DNA of 64,000 bases. It comes from Allantophomopsis cytisporea (Eukaryota > Ascomycota > Leotiomycetes > Phacidiales > Phacidiaceae). Location: positions 2,480,001 through 2,544,000 of the forward strand of contig CP103025.1 of assembly GCA_024752435.1 (NCBI GenBank). The letters run 5' to 3'. A program made the translations under genes and the position numbers. Positions 13,465 through 25,500 of this stretch are shown here, piece after piece (the first letter of the stretch is position 1; every line of letters begins with the position of its first letter). Under the pieces are notes generated by a model. That model saw only the letters and a program-made list of their open reading frames with translations. It searched no databases and was not told where the DNA came from.

Positions 13465-15317
13465 TCATTTCATCTCAGTTATACCATCATCAGACTCTCC
13501 TTTTTCAGAACCCTCCTCCAACGAACTATCATGTGTGCTCATAACACTCCTCAAATACTTCAACCCTGACATTCCACCCTTCAGGCTGCATGCTTCTATA
13601 CACTTAGCTCTCAACACGCTTGTCGCGACCCTAGAAGTGTCTCAGTCATAGCAAAGTAAGGTGACTTTCTGCTTCTTCAATTCCGATGCCGCTTGACTAA
13701 ACAGGCTTTCTAGCTCTAGCCATTGCGCCCTCATAACGCTCGGTTGGAAGAAAGGGGATTCTGTGGTTGGTGAGAGGGAATAAAGCGGCTTGTTGCTAGA
13801 ATGAAGGAGATTCCTTTTGTTGAAGTCACTTTCGTTGCGCAGGTCAATGATTAGGTTGTCATATTGCAGAGCTGGGCTGTACTGAGAGTTTGGCCGGGGT
13901 GGATTGACCGCCAAGTCAACGCTGTAGAGATCTTCGAGTGTGTCGAGGGCTTCAACCTCCCAGCTTTCATCATAGCGGTGAAGGTCAATATCCAAAAGAT
14001 CCTAGAACATCTTAGCAAATGCAGTATCGGCTTCAGGATCAACTTACATCTTTCTGGAGGGGATGGAAACAGTCCTCTCCAAGTTTCGCAAAATAGTCGT
14101 CAAGGTATTGATACGGGAGATCACAGCAGATGAAGACACAGTGAATATCACCATCTTCTCCTGCAAGGTCCTGGAGTATTCCTGATGATTTTCGCTTTGA
14201 CAAGTAATCGTACAGTCCTTTTTAAATTAGGTTATGCCACATTCGAAGGAGAGAATCATCCCAATATACCTTGAAGATTGAATCCAGAAGAAGGACCACA
14301 TATCAGACCTTCACGTGAAAGCTCCATGGATAGACGGTAAGAGTCGAATGATCCAACCTCTTCGATAGCATCAGTTGATTCTGCCCATAGAATAGTCACT
14401 TGTGCAAGTAAAGCAAGTGATCTTGGACCGGGAACACGATCACCCGCTTTTGTGCAAACTCTGTAATGCTCGTTAGAAACGTAGCATGTGAGTATCATTT
14501 GAACTTTACTTACCCAATTCTTATAATCGGCGGCTTCTCTTGCTTCAGATATGTTCCAATTCCAGTCATTGTACCTGAAGTTCCCATACCAGCACAGAGG
14601 ACGTTGATGCTAGGTAATTGCTTCATGATCTGTGGTCTTGTCCATTTCATGTGTGACATCCAGTTCTATTGAACTTAGCTAAAAAGAATTACATGCTTGT
14701 ATGGGATAGAAACATACGGCGTCATTGATATACTGATTTGGATTGAAGATGTCGTCACTCTCCTTTGCCATCGCTTGTGCTCTGTAGATTCCTCCTCGAA
14801 CATCTGCTGGTTCCGGCTGACTTGGTTCACCGAAAAGCGTGCTATATCGAATCAGTTATGATCAATCCCTTGATCTGGATCTTTACATATTCTGACCAAA
14901 AAATCTCATCATTTGTAACTTTGCCATTGTGATCTTATTGCTGAGAAATGCTCTCGTATCATCAATTCCGTACAATGCACGGGCGATAAGGGACATAGAT
15001 ATTACCGTTGATCCAGAATTGTATTCAATGATAGTTTTCGTTTCTGGAGTAATGGACGATAGCATATTCAAAGGCTGTCTTTGCGTCAGGACTGGATATC
15101 TGCGAACAAGCATCATTTACTTACCAGGAAGGGATTTGACATTATTAGCAGGCAGTGTGCTCATCATCTTTGCATATATCCTAACCCCATCATCTCTGAA
15201 AGGATTGAGCCTATCTGGGAGTTCAACAAGTGGCAATGGTGGTTGCAAATCAGGATTGTAATAGTCCTTGATGGATTGGGGTCCAACGTAGACATTGTGA
15301 GGATTTTTCGAAGTCAT
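13465..15317 (-). pseudogene. Cysteine-synthase-like PLP enzyme fused to a rhodanese-like domain, interrupted by an in-frame TGA
   Basis: Fold-type II PLP protein of the cysteine synthase/CBS superfamily. Exons: 15317-15125, 15074-14887, 14841-14718, 14665-14514, 14460-14270, 14217-14048, 14001-13465; introns 46-53 nt. Family marks in order: NNVKSLP (probable PLP lysine), IIEYNSGSTVIS (substrate loop), GEPSQPEP, CAGMGTSGTMTG (phosphate loop), CGPSSGFNLQG, CCDLPYQY. From exon 7 a rhodanese-like tail follows (DNLIIDLRNESDF, then a loop starting LLCYD). Two lesions are visible. First, joining exon 1 (ends CCTG) to the CAG at 15077-15075 breaks frame by one base; only a 42 nt intron (donor GTAAAT at 15120, acceptor AAAG) keeps it open. 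Second, TGA at 13644-13642 follows CYD, exactly in the rhodanese active-site loop, yet the frame stays open 58 more codons with family-like text (TSRVATSVLRAK). It is either a recent pseudogene or a truncated or readthrough product. It is divergent from the broken MFS gene at 16831. Confidence 0.78.
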
Positions 15318-15734
15318 ATTTGCTTTGTCTTTTGTTGTAGGTGATGTGTTATGTGTGATGGAGATTGCGTATGTGACTTCAAGTAGTCTGTTTATATAGA
15401 CCTGATCAGATTTTGATGTGAATGTGAATGCAATGACCAACAATAACTCAGATGTTAAGGCGAAATTGTTTTACCAATATCTTCCAAAATATGTTTAAAT
15501 TCTGGACTTGTAAGTTTCATTCAAGCAATTAGAATGCTCTTTGTATTGGGAGAGCACAGAAATGGATCAGTACCAACTGTGCACACTATACCGTATATGG
15601 AGCAATTTTATGGTTTATTCATCTGATAAATCTTATAACGCAGGGAGATTAACATTGGCCTTAAATCCATGGTTGAACGAGGTCTCTTGATATAGGATTC
15701 CAATAGCACCTCATCTTCTAAGCACTTGGCAGGG

Positions 15735-16470
15735 TTAGAATCGTACCACCAGAGAATTTTGAAAGCTCAGGCTCAGCAGTATGTATTCATTTAGTCTCCG
15801 GCAACTGGTCTTACTAATCAGTTTCTCCACATCTGCGATACGGCCTTTAAGTGGATCCAGAGCCTGTAAAGATGAGAGTCAGAGAACTTTTGATAGCATA
15901 TGAGGCTGTTTGAGAATGAATGAGAACTTAAGCTCTAAATCTTGAGCAAGTCAACCCTAGTCTCTACGAGTAAATCATTGCGATAATTCTTAATCTTTTC
16001 TTCATCATTGTTTTTAAAACCTTAAAACCTTATCCATATATCGGATAGGTCTTGAACGATACGCAGACGTGCTATATGCACACTAAAACAGAACACATGA
16101 TCTGAATGCAACGCTTTCAGGGAGGAAGATAGTCCTGTTTTGATGAATAGAGTCGACTTCATCCACGAGCTCTTGAGATCTGAGATGCTAGAGCCCCCAC
16201 GAAGCATGGCAGTCTGGTGAATCTGGAAGTTTGCAGTGTAGTAGGTTTTGAAATATGAAGGGCTCACGAAACAATGATGCCTCATCTTCCTCAAGAAGGC
16301 TTCCTTGAGGTCAATGAATAACTGACTAAGCTGAATGAATCGCAAGGATTGTCGTAATAAAAAGAAATCAAGGATTCTCAATTAGTTGTTGAGAGCTCGG
16401 AACAATCCACATGAGCACATTTGCGCGCATATCTGCGCGGATTATCAAGCTCCCCGACATTCCCACAATA
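15735..16470 (-). pseudogene. Possible degraded gene between the cysteine-synthase-like and MFS relics
   Basis: Several frame pieces read like protein but are separated by stops. One (16381-16022) carries FVSPSYFKTYYTANFQIHQT and ends RIVQDLSDIWIRF before a TAA. The same frame then continues with NNDEEKIKNYRNDLLVETRV to a TAG. Further along is DPLKGRIADVEKLISK (around 15870-15820). Upstream, a different frame reads ELDNPRRYARKCAHVDCSEL (around 16466-16400). No start, no clean splice set and no recognised domain were found. Chance frames in AT-rich DNA cannot be excluded. Confidence 0.3.
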
Positions 16471-16830
16471 TCTACAATATAATTGAACAACTTTTCTAAA
16501 AGTCCCCACGCATAACAGAAGGAAGTAGTTAAGCCTTACACCATGTGTGGACCTCAGACAGATGCTGCGAGGCTATCTATTGGCGGTTCGGGGATTCGCA
16601 AAGGTGGGGAAATCATGGAATCAGCTCTAAACGGCTCATATCTACTGTTATAGTGAACGTCTGGCAGTAACACATGATATCTGGGAATAATTCCGGGCAC
16701 AGAAATCAGCGGGTAAACCATAAAGGCTTTCTTGTAGATTTTTGGATTGTCTGTGAATTCAAGGACAATGACGGAGTCCGGATCTAGGCAATCAAAATGC
16801 GAAATCGACATTGAGGCGGAAGCGCCTACT

Positions 16831-18852
16831 ATGCACTTCACAGACCAAACGAATCTTGGACTTCCGCGTCGTAAAATAGTTACAGTGAGCACATCGATTT
16901 TTTCCTTCATCTAAAGTATGGAGGATATTCTTAACATAGGTTATACTAACGTTATACAAAGATATTTCTTGCATGTGCGAGTGTGGATTTCGCAGCTCTT
17001 ATCGATCAGACTACCCTCGCTGTAGCTCTATCATCAATTGGCTCTGACCTCAAAGCAAATACACAATCATCTTGGACTGCTTCCGCATACTTTATGTAAG
17101 GGCCGCCTTAGCGGATTGCAACTTTTGTCGTCCTCCTGATGTACATTCTCCATACTGACGACTTCAAAGCACTTCGACATCTTTTCAACTTCTCTATGGT
17201 CGTCTCTATGACATTTGGTCTCGAAAGCTTGTTCTTCTCTCAGGTCTAGCAATCTTCTTCGAATCACTAGCAGCATCCCTATCCAGAAATTTTACTGAAC
17301 TCATTGTGTTCAGAGCCTTTACTGGAGTTGGTGGTGGAGGACTCATGACAGTTGTGCAGATTATTGTCAGCGATGTTATCAGTCTTAGACAAAGAGGGAA
17401 GTATTAGGGTATCCTAGGAGCTGTTGTAGCATTATCGAACAGAATTGGTCCTATCATTGGTGGAGCCTTAACATCCATCTCTCATGATTCTTGGTATGTT
17501 GAAACAAACATTGAGAATTAATAGCGTTATTAATAGCTCTACCACGGGCGCTGGATTTTTAGGTTGAATCTTTTTACGACGGTTATTACGACTCTATGTA
17601 CGATATTTCTTATGCCTCTCAAGAGAGTCGATGGGCACTGGAAAAAGTATGTCAGTTATCCGAAATCGTAGAATTGCTGCTAATCTTCTAAAGAAAGCTT
17701 GCCGTTGTCGATTTCTTTAGGGCGGCTCTGACACTCACTGGCTCAACATTGTTGATAGTAAGTCACCTCGCACATTTGCTTCGCTGTGTTAACATGTCCA
17801 GTTGGGATTAACATGGGACGGTGGCGAATACCCCTGGAAATCGATTCACGTTATCCTGACAATTGTACTTGGAGCATGTACATCAGTGGCATTTGTGCTA
17901 TGGCAATGGAAAGGGACGAAGTATCCTCTTGTCCCTAGTAAGTTACATCCAGCCTGTGCTCACATTATACTAAGTCCAAAAAGTACACATCTTTAAATTC
18001 CGAATGGTAAATGGAGCATGTCTAACAATGTTCATCAACGGTTGGAATTTCGTCGTCCAAATATACTACATCCCCACATTTTACCAGTTAGCATATGGAT
18101 ATTCGGCAGTGAAAGCCGCCTCTCTCCTCTTGCCACTAACACTGATCCAAACACTAAGCAGTACACTCTCAGGCATCATTGTAACCTGGCGAGGGAGATA
18201 CAGAGAGAGTATCATATTGGGTTGGGCAATCTGGGCCGTTGGTCTTGGCCTATTTTCGACTCTTGATGAACATTCCAACCTCGGAAAGCAGATTGGGTAT
18301 GCTATGTTGACGGGTTTCGGTGTCGGACAGACATTACAGCCCTCCCTCATTGCAATTCAAGCTTGTGTTCCCAAGGAGCAAATGGCTGTAGTGACAGGAA
18401 CGCGTAATTTCGTGCGGAATCTGGGAGGTACATTCGGCCTTGCAGATGTCGGCACCATAATGTGAGTATTCTCATCTGTACTGTGACATCATGTTCCTAA
18501 CGTATCTAGAAATTCATCTCTAAAGCATGCGATATCATCTCTTAATTTGGACCTGTCAAGTAAGGAGATGCAAGAGGCGTTGAGCGATCCCAGTTCTTTG
18601 CTTTCTCGAACTGGCTCATCTTCAAGTCAGATCGCATCGCTCCGGGACACAATCATTGACGCTTATCGCAAAGCATTCCGCACTGTTTTCCTCATTATGG
18701 CAGGTTTGGCCGCATTTGCGGGGTTGATGGCCATTCTTCTGATGCCGCAGATCAAACTTGAGAAGAAGACTACCAATAATGTGAGCACAAGTGAGAACAA
18801 AGGCGAAAAACTGGAATCGAAGCAAGAAGGGGTACCTGAAGTCAAGATATAG
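16831..18852 (+). pseudogene. MFS drug:H+ antiporter (DHA2/14-TM-like) with an in-frame TAG and a damaged splice acceptor
   Basis: A major facilitator transporter, probably a plasma-membrane efflux pump in its intact form. Exons: 16831-16884, 16962-17095, 17170-17493, about 17548-17646, 17694-17757, 17802-17937, 17984-18461, 18510-18852. The first helix carries ALIDQTTLAVAL; later come YGRLYDI, ELIVFRAFTGVGGGGLMTVV, ALSNRIGPIIGG, PLKRVDGHWKK, LGLTWDGGEYPW and TGFGVGQTLQPSLIAIQACV, all typical of fungal DHA2 pumps. Lesions: TAG at 17405-17407 inside a conserved KY-x-GILGA segment, where glutamine (CAG) is expected, and no AG at the expected acceptor before the RWIF motif (CGG at 17545-17547). 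An AG at 17561-17562 also restores frame but drops about five residues. The remaining introns are intact, so decay looks recent. It faces away from the broken cysteine-synthase-like gene. Confidence 0.8.
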
Positions 18853-20530
18853 GTAATTACGAGTTATCAGCTTATCCTCATCAATAGATAACTTTTGAAT
18901 TTATCTTATTTAATTCAAAAATCTTTTAAAAAGATACCTGTTCTTCATGTTTTTGGATCTGATCACAACATATTATATCACATCTATTCAAATAGCATAT
19001 GGTTAAGATCTCTTTCTGCCAGAATCATTTGGCAAGACCGAAAACTGAGCACGTTGGAACATACTTCAAGGTACAATTCTACTTATAAACATGAAGCCAA
19101 TCTGACACGCTTTGAGAAATGAACCAGACTCTCGACGATAAGTTTGAAATAAGTCATTTTATTGGATTGAACATTTGGCGGATCCTACCATGTATACAGA
19201 CATACCATCTCTACGATATTGCGCTTCTTTGTAATTGGTAACTATCAGCATAAGTATATGCTGGCGATTATGCTGGAAAGCTTTGAAGGTAATATTGGAA
19301 AACTCTATTTAGATATATCACATTGCCGTTGTCTGCCTTTGTAAGATCACTTGGCTGTTCGTTTTATCGAAAATCATATTGGCTTGAATAATCAGAGAAA
19401 CAATCAGGAACAAACTATAACATATCATAAATTTGAGAATCAAATTCAATTCTTGGGGGAATATTTCCATTATGGTATACAAAAAATTGATGAATATTTC
19501 TGCATCAATTTTAAAGTGCAACGGAAATGTTTCAAATATTATTGAAATATCCAAGATTTTCAGAGTAGATAAGATGCGGCGGGGACAAAAGCAAATACCA
19601 CGAATTAATTCCCCAATGATGACGAAGTGCTTACTCGTACCTTGAGACTTCCTTAGGTGTGCCTCAGTAAAAAGCTTCAAGCTTCAAGCTTCAAGCTTCA
19701 AGCCACATTTACCACCGAATCACCATTCAACTCTACACGCGAACCCTGTCCTAAATACATGTGGATCATATCGAGTAATTATCGAGTAACACATATTCCG
19801 ACTTCATCGAAGACATCAGGAGCGTAGCTTCTGTCTGCTTCTGGTGGCGTTTCATCCGAACACAGCCAGCTCTTTGACGACAACAATGTCACAGCAAGTT
19901 ACAGCACAAACATGCCGCTCTAATCGGAGCTCGCCTGGCCTTAGATCTACAAATCCGCAGCACTCACCGTCAGCCGCTATTCCATGCATCGCATCATGTT
20001 GATATGGCAAGATAGATTGAGATAATGGTCTCTCTCCTGCTATTCACAGAGAATATTCCATAGAGGCAACTCGAGCGCAAGTCACAGAATATAGAAAACA
20101 ACCGAGAACGGAGTTAGCACGTAGAATGACTAGGGACAAAGCAGTCGTGGCAGTACATATGGGAACAACAATTTCTATTCTATTCCTCTTTCTCTCAGCA
20201 AAAGCCGGCAACGGCCGCACGACTTTCCCTTAGGATTCCCAACCAAAACAAAGGAAGAAGAAAATGTCGGCCTCGTTTCATTCACAAGCACCCGAGTACC
20301 GCCAGAAAGTTTACTACCGATGCTACTTAGCTTGCTCGGGAAAGTCTACGGCTACGCTAGAAGCAAACATTTACTCGATCGTTACTCGATACTTACTTGA
20401 TAGAAACATCTTATAGAGACCCACGGGGGCCGACGGAGGCTAGAGCACTTTGGAAGCCGATCTAGGTAATTGACATTGATGGTGAAAGGCTGCCGGTACG
20501 CCGGGATAGCAGCGAAAAGGAGATCTCTGT
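18853..20530. other. AT-rich intergenic stretch
   Basis: Strongly AT-rich from about 18,880 to 19,680. Overlapping frames on both strands there (for example minus 19680-19318) are low in information and show no domain. A heptamer repeat lies at 19672-19702. The last part is the distal upstream region of allantoinase. Confidence 0.5.
19672..19702. repeat. Heptamer microsatellite (AAGCTTC)x4
   Basis: Four perfect head-to-tail copies of AAGCTTC followed by AAG. Each copy includes a HindIII hexamer. It sits at the edge of the AT-rich stretch. Confidence 0.9.
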
Positions 20531-20538
20531 ATGGAGGA

Positions 20539-20783
20539 TGATAAGGATAACGCCCTTTATGCACCCCACAAGAAGAACCCTTGAGTGGAGAGGTAAGAAA
20601 GGTGGTAAGTGCACTCTCAAATAGCTGTCATTATTCTCCATCTCTTCTCTTTCTCGTCATCTTCATTTCAATTCTCTCGATTGCACGATTTTGTTTACGG
20701 AAAGTCGAAGTTCAGTCTCTTGCACTCGATTGGATACCGCCGAGATAATCGCCTTATCAGCTACGTAGACAACCAACTGATAA
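20539..20783. promoter_or_regulatory. GATA-factor motif cluster upstream of allantoinase
   Basis: TGATAAG at 20539-20545 and GGATAA at 20545-20550 are followed by three closer sites: AGATAA 20743-20748, TTATCA 20754-20759 (TGATAA on the minus strand) and TGATAA 20778-20783. The last three fall within 150 bp of the start codon at 20893. Fungal AreA/NIT2-type factors bind HGATAR and control purine catabolism genes, so the cluster fits nitrogen-catabolite regulation. Binding itself is inferred. Confidence 0.55.
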
Positions 20784-20892
20784 GCCTGACAACACACGCC
20801 TCAAACTGCTCTGAGCTCTTTGAAGCTTTCTTATTGTTCTCCGCAGTTTTGTCTTTCTGATCATCTTGTTTTTTTTGGTAATCGACTTCAAA

Positions 20893-22567
20893 ATGGCCGC
20901 TCAATCCTCAAATATTCATGCATATCCTACTCCGGCCATCACTCCGCCCCATGATAACCAGGATGACCTTCTTGTGCTTACCTCCTCTCGCGTTGTTCTC
21001 CCAGATGGAGACTCTCTTGTGCTCTCACCAGCAACAATCACCATCTCCAAGTCTACAGGCCTTATAACCTCGATTCTTCCATCCGCTCTCCCAGCATCTT
21101 CCTTTCCTCCAGGAACCGACTACCAAGACCACACACCCCATATTCTTATGCCTGGTCTTGTGGATGCCCATGTCCATCTCAACGAGCCAGGCCGCACAGA
21201 ATGGGAGGGTTTCTATACGGGTACTAGAGCAGCTGCCAGTGGTGGTGTGACTACAGTCATCGATATGCCTCTGAATGCCATTCCTCCCACCACCACCTTA
21301 CACGGCCTGCAAGAAAAGGTCAAGGCGGCACAGGGACAGTGTTTCGTTGATGTAGGTTTCTATGGAGGAATTATCCCTGGAAACGCCTCCGAACTCTTGC
21401 CTCTAGTAGAAGCCGGAGTGCGCGGATTCAAGGGATTTCTGATCGAGTCAGGTGTAAGTCACGCTCTCAATCAATTTCCAATTCCAAAATTTAAATTGAC
21501 ACAAATAGGTTGACGAGTTCCCCGCCGTCTCCTCCTCCGACGTTTCCCTCGCAATGACAACCCTCAAAGATACACCCACAACGCTCATGTTCCACGCTGA
21601 GATGATCCCCCCGATAACGACCTCCGTCGGCGACGACGTACAAATTTCCCTCCCACCTATGGTACCAACCGGCCCTCTAAATGCCTACTCAACCTTCCTC
21701 GCTTCTCGTCCCTCCTCCTTTGAAACCTACGCCATATCCGAGATCCTCTCTCTCGCCCACCTCGCGCCCAACCTCCAACTCCACATCGTACATCTTTCCG
21801 CCACGGAAGCCATCCCTCTACTCCGTGCTGCAAGGGAATCCGGCATCAAGATCTCCGCCGAGACGTGTTATCACTACCTTTCGCTCGCTGCCGAGGAGGT
21901 TACCGACGGCGACACCAGACACAAATGCTGCCCGCCCATCCGCTCCGAGGCAAATCGCCAGGGCCTGTGGGAAGAGTTGATGCGCAACGACTCGGTTATC
22001 CAAACGGTAGTGTCCGACCACTCGCCTTGTACGCCTGAGCTCAAGCTTTTGCCTGCACATCTTGAGCGGCCAAAACCTAGTGGTGGGTGCTGTGGTAGCA
22101 CAGGCGGCACGCAGGCTGTGAAGATTGCCGGCGTGGACACGCCGGTGGAAGATGAGGTCGCTAAGGAGAAGGGCGATTTCTTTGCTTCTTGGGGAGGGAT
22201 TAGCAGTGTAGGCTTGGGTTTGCCGATTCTCTGGACGACTGGTACGGCGGAAGGGATGGAGAGGAAGATTGATGTGTTGGATGTGGTGAAGTGGTGTGCG
22301 GTTAATACAGCAAGCCAGGTTGGATTGAGTCATAAGAAGGGTGCTTTGAAAGTGGGCCTGGATGGTGATGTTTGTGTTTTTGATGATGAGGGAACTTTTG
22401 AGGTCAAGGAGGGGGACTTGTTGTTTAGGAATAAGGTTAGTCCTTATGTTGGACGTACTTTGAAGGGTGTTGTCAAGAACACGTTTGTGAGAGGCCAACA
22501 GGTCTACGGTGAGAAGGGGATTGTGGAAGGAGCGAAAGGAACGACTATTTTGGAGAAGAGAATTTAG
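20893..22567 (+). CDS. Allantoinase
   Basis: Hydrolyses allantoin to allantoate (EC 3.5.2.5) in purine nitrogen salvage. Exon 1 20893-21453 and exon 2 21509-22567 flank a 55 nt intron (GTAAGT/ATAG), giving 539 residues. The ATG at 20893 has a good context (CAAAATGG); an in-frame upstream start is not an ATG. Amidohydrolase metal ligands are visible: DAHVHLNEPGR (His93, His95), GFKGFLIE (Lys180, the carbamylated lysine position), MFHAE (His216), LHIVHLS (His279/His282) and VVSDHSPC (Asp). It is about 75 residues longer than the yeast enzyme, with part of the extra length in a loop after VVSDHSPC containing GGCCGSTGGTQ. Allantoinase is preferred over dihydropyrimidinase or dihydroorotase because of the overall motif spacing. 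Upstream GATA motifs support nitrogen control. The gene is more GC-rich than its flanks. Confidence 0.92.
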
Positions 22568-25500
22568 ACGAGATCTTGGATGAATTGGATGGACAGGATG
22601 AGCATTGGGTGGAGCGTGCATTGATTAGTTTTTGATGGGTTACGTGTACGCAGATATATTATGATATTGATGATTCTATGTTGATGATTCTGTGTTGATG
22701 TCATCGGTTGGAACTGAACGTGATTGTGATGGTGACTGTGAAACACAAGAGGTTTGCACGTAAAGTCTCGATCTCGATATTGATATTACAATGAAGGGCC
22801 ACTCAGTAGAAGAAGCACAAATCTAAAAATATCAACCTTGCTCATAAGCAGAACACCTTGAGAACGACCTAAATTATTGCTGCGAAAAGGACCAAAACCT
22901 TCCCTAAAACCAACAGTCTGTACATGACCACAGCCACTACCACCGTCATTCACACCCTCACCATTATTCACCTTGTCTTCATCACTAACACGCCTCCTCG
23001 ATCCTTAATTCTGGTCCTCTACATTCTCGGCATATACACTATTGCCCATGATCCATACGACAGTGTTAAAGTGCGGTATGTAGCTATTAGCAGACTTAAG
23101 ATGCCCTTATATAGCTATGCTTGAGATCATTTTTCGTAATTCAAGTCTTTAATATCTGGTCTATCGTCGACTTGATCTCACAAAAAAAAGTACCTACATC
23201 CCTCCTATGAGTGGCAAATATCAGTCGCATTCTCATAGCAGAATGAAGATGCACTGGAGTGGTAGTCTCTTGGTCTATAAAACTTGGCCCATATCAGATT
23301 TGCAAGGGTAGAGAAGCGATCGCCTTGCATAAGGGGAAAGTTCGATACTATACTAAATATCTATGCTGTGCTTGGTGTTTCATTGACATCAGTGGTGGCT
23401 CCATCATCGCCCCCTCATCCCCTCGGCACTATCATTTGAATCCCTTCATCAAGACTTACCTCTCGACTTGTATAATGGCATTCGTTCCTACTGGACTATC
23501 ACTGTGGTTGGGTTACTTCTCCCCTTACTAATTGTTCATCATTTTACAGAACTCCCAACTACAGCTGCCGTAATGTACTGGCTTCCGTGTTTTTATGCTA
23601 TTTGGCAGATGTAATAAAGTAATACACGATTCATCTTTGCACGTTATGCAACCTTCACCAGAAGGTAAAGATGCTACAATGCCTAACTGTTTGCGCTTTA
23701 CGTGTGTAAATCTGAAGAGTGTGAATGGGAGAAGGTTCCGAATTCTAATATCTTTTGGAAAGTGGTCATAACATACCCAATTTAGATGTGCATAAAAGGA
23801 TGGTGCCTTGATCTATGTAGCAAGTCTCGTCAGCAAAAAAGAAAGCTTCAACAGGAAAAAATTGCATGAAGAATTACAGGGTGGAGGTCCTTGGTTTACT
23901 TTCAAGCGCCATTCCGGCTGCTTTTCAGATGTTGTCGTCCCCATCTCTCTCCCTCTACCAGAAATCCCCGCGAAGGGTTTTACTGAAAGTATCCCCTGGC
24001 TGCACTCTCGAAGTTGTGCGTTCGGCTTCATATATTGACCGTGGGCAGTCGAGCCCGGAACCTTGCGGCTGCGAGTTGACACTTATATCCCACTAGGCCA
24101 AAGGAGACTTCGTTAGAAATCTGCTTGTTTTGGTTTACATAGACCTTCTGAGCTAGTTAGTTACTATATGAGCATGATGGAGCACTCTAGGTTGCTCACA
24201 TTGGAAAGTGAGAAGGATATGCCATGCCACCATCAGATCATCTTTTGTCACCATTCATTTTATCGCCAGCGTTCACATCCTATGTCCGCAGTTCTTATCA
24301 TGACCATTGAGAAAGTATAATACAAAATGCTATGGAAATGTTTTTCCACGACTACAGAAAGGGAAAACAGTGACACATGAACTAGCTAACTATACTCTGC
24401 TCAAGAGCAGTTCTTAATCTGAAAAACGAAGCAGAAGTACTTGTCTCCATCCAACAGCTGAATATCGCAGATTATGTTGAAACTTTACGTAGAAACGATA
24501 TGATAGATGAGACAGATCACCAACAACCACCTTGCCATCATCTTTTTCGCCACCACCATTCTCATCCTGTAGCAAAGCTTCGAGCTGCGACAATTTGTGT
24601 GTAGCATAAAGCAATCCAATACTAGACAGGATCGTCTCGTAATCAAGATCTGCCTTCTAACCACAGCAACAAGAACCAGTTTATATAGTAAACTGGGCGA
24701 GGAGACCTCTCATAAACAAGGTCTTGACACGCGCCAGAAGACACACACGAGATATTGCTATTGTCAACCCTCCCTGACACTTCACCGTACACAACTTTAT
24801 GCCTTATCAAATGCCTTTTCGAATGTGTTTAACGGATACTTCAAAGCAAACAAGTTCTATGTCATGAGAAGATATCCCGTGGAATATTGTACCAAGTTCT
24901 CAAAGCCGTGTATCAATACCACACTCAGTTTCCATGTAGACCAAGCAAGTCAGTAGAACTTCCACAAAGCTCAAAAATGCCGTAGGAGGTGCTCAAGAAC
25001 GTAGACAAAATACCCTCCTCGCAACTTCTCGCTATCAACCACTGCCTACCTCACCATCATTTTCGTTCTCACCATCTATACGGACTCGTCATTCAGTGTG
25101 TCGACTGTACCACGATGTTTACATCACATTCGCTCATCTACTTTAATTTATTCAAATATTGTTAGACTAAAGGATGATTGCAAAGCAACATATGTCTTAG
25201 CACTTACATGGCATTGAAAGCTCGGGTTCAAGGTAGATCAGTGTCGACTTCGTCTTAGGACTGCATAGCCCAGTATCTAGAGGCTGGCAATGGAAGAGAC
25301 GGGACCAGATATGTATGATTTTCTGGGCATCACGCACCTCAAATATAGGCAAGAGACATGTACCTTCCGTACTCATACCTTACAAAATCTCCGCGTCCCA
25401 GTTCTGCCAACTCCTATCCATACACTCAAAGTAAAATACAATATCACAATATGAGAGCACGTACTACAGCACAAGAAACCCAACGCGACACAAAACAAAA

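Noticed and set aside
16554..16910. 118-codon minus-strand frame before the MFS gene
   Set aside because: It overlaps the first exon and promoter of the MFS gene in antisense, with no domain.
21818..22621. 267-codon minus-strand frame over allantoinase
   Set aside because: Antisense shadow of a conserved enzyme exon; text has no domain.
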